Assembly: GCA_932222125.1 (NCBI GenBank) | Contig: CAKNZJ010000078.1 | Coordinates: forward strand, 1-5,111 | Source of the DNA: an uncultured Clostridia bacterium | Lineage (GTDB): Bacteria > Bacillota > Clostridia > Oscillospirales > Oscillospiraceae | DNA length: 5,111 bases | Reading direction: 5' to 3' | Shown here: positions 5,101 to 5,111 of the stretch, in pieces | Layout of the letters: each line of letters begins with the position of its first letter | Numbering within the stretch: the stretch's first letter is position 1 | The notes under the pieces: model-generated | What the model was told of the DNA's origin: nothing | The model's input: only the letters and a program-made list of their open reading frames with translations | The model's database searches: none | Made by a program: the position numbers and the translations under genes

Positions 5101-5111
5101 ATGACCCCGCA

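Larger units (their letters stand above)
5015..5111. other. Gene-free dyad-rich region, candidate origin of transfer (oriT)
   Basis: From 4987 to the window end there is no convincing gene. Three inverted repeats follow each other: GCGCC/GGCGC at 5015-5027 with a GCA loop; GAATTGTGG/CCACAATTC at 5056-5075 around a GG centre; and AGGGGC/GCCCCT at 5084-5100 with a TTGCC loop. A row of dyads between backbone genes, with mobilisation genes expected just to the right in Tn1549-like elements, is the usual look of an oriT. I cannot place the nick site, and no relaxase gene is visible to confirm it. Confidence 0.5.

Noticed and set aside
5079..5105. Perfect TTGACA at 5079-5084 with TATGAC at 5100-5105 as a promoter for the mobilisation genes
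   Set aside because: The spacer is only 15 bases, the -10 is poor, and the elements fall inside the dyads; the window ends before any gene could support it.

Overview
The window looks like the backbone of an integrative and conjugative element (ICE), or a related plasmid-like mobile element, from a gut-type Firmicute (Clostridia, Lachnospiraceae/Oscillospiraceae-like). The reasons are strong GGAGG-type ribosome binding sites, sigma-A-type promoters, moderately high GC in the backbone genes, and a gene set typical of Tn1549/CTn-like elements: a giant SNF2-type helicase/methylase, a DUF3848 protein, a DUF3991/TOPRIM primase-like protein, and a ParM/StbA actin-like protein with a small partner. 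No resistance gene, integrase, rRNA, tRNA or CRISPR array is visible.

Layout. (1) 1-1137, plus strand: the 3' end of a large helicase gene that enters from the left. (2) 1203-1535, plus: a 110-residue helical protein of unknown function with its own probable promoter, ending at a strong bidirectional terminator (1536-1571). (3) 2077-1601, minus: a 158-residue MGMT/alkyltransferase-like protein whose acceptor cysteine is replaced. It has its own promoter with a perfect TATAAT and looks like a separate unit placed against the backbone. (4) 2089-2215: a divergent intergenic region with a long imperfect hairpin (2154-2188). (5) 2216-4705, plus: a tight four-gene operon, DUF3848 protein, TOPRIM/DUF3991 protein, ParM-like ATPase, ParR-like adaptor, in which the genes abut or overlap. 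(6) 4702-4787: paired inverted copies of GTGACGGCA directly after the parR-like gene, a candidate centromere (parC-like) or operator. The first pair also resembles a terminator. (7) 4813-4986, plus: a 57-residue basic protein. (8) 4987-5111: no gene, but three dyads in a row, a good candidate for the origin of transfer in front of mobilisation genes expected beyond the right edge.

How the parts may work together (inference): the TOPRIM protein may serve replication or priming of the transferred single strand. ParM, ParR and the repeat cluster form a compact type II-like partition module that would stabilise the excised circular form. The region after 4987 would be the site where a relaxase acts. 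The large helicase at the left edge belongs to the same backbone and probably acts on DNA processing or defence evasion. The reverse-strand alkyltransferase-like gene looks like accessory cargo.
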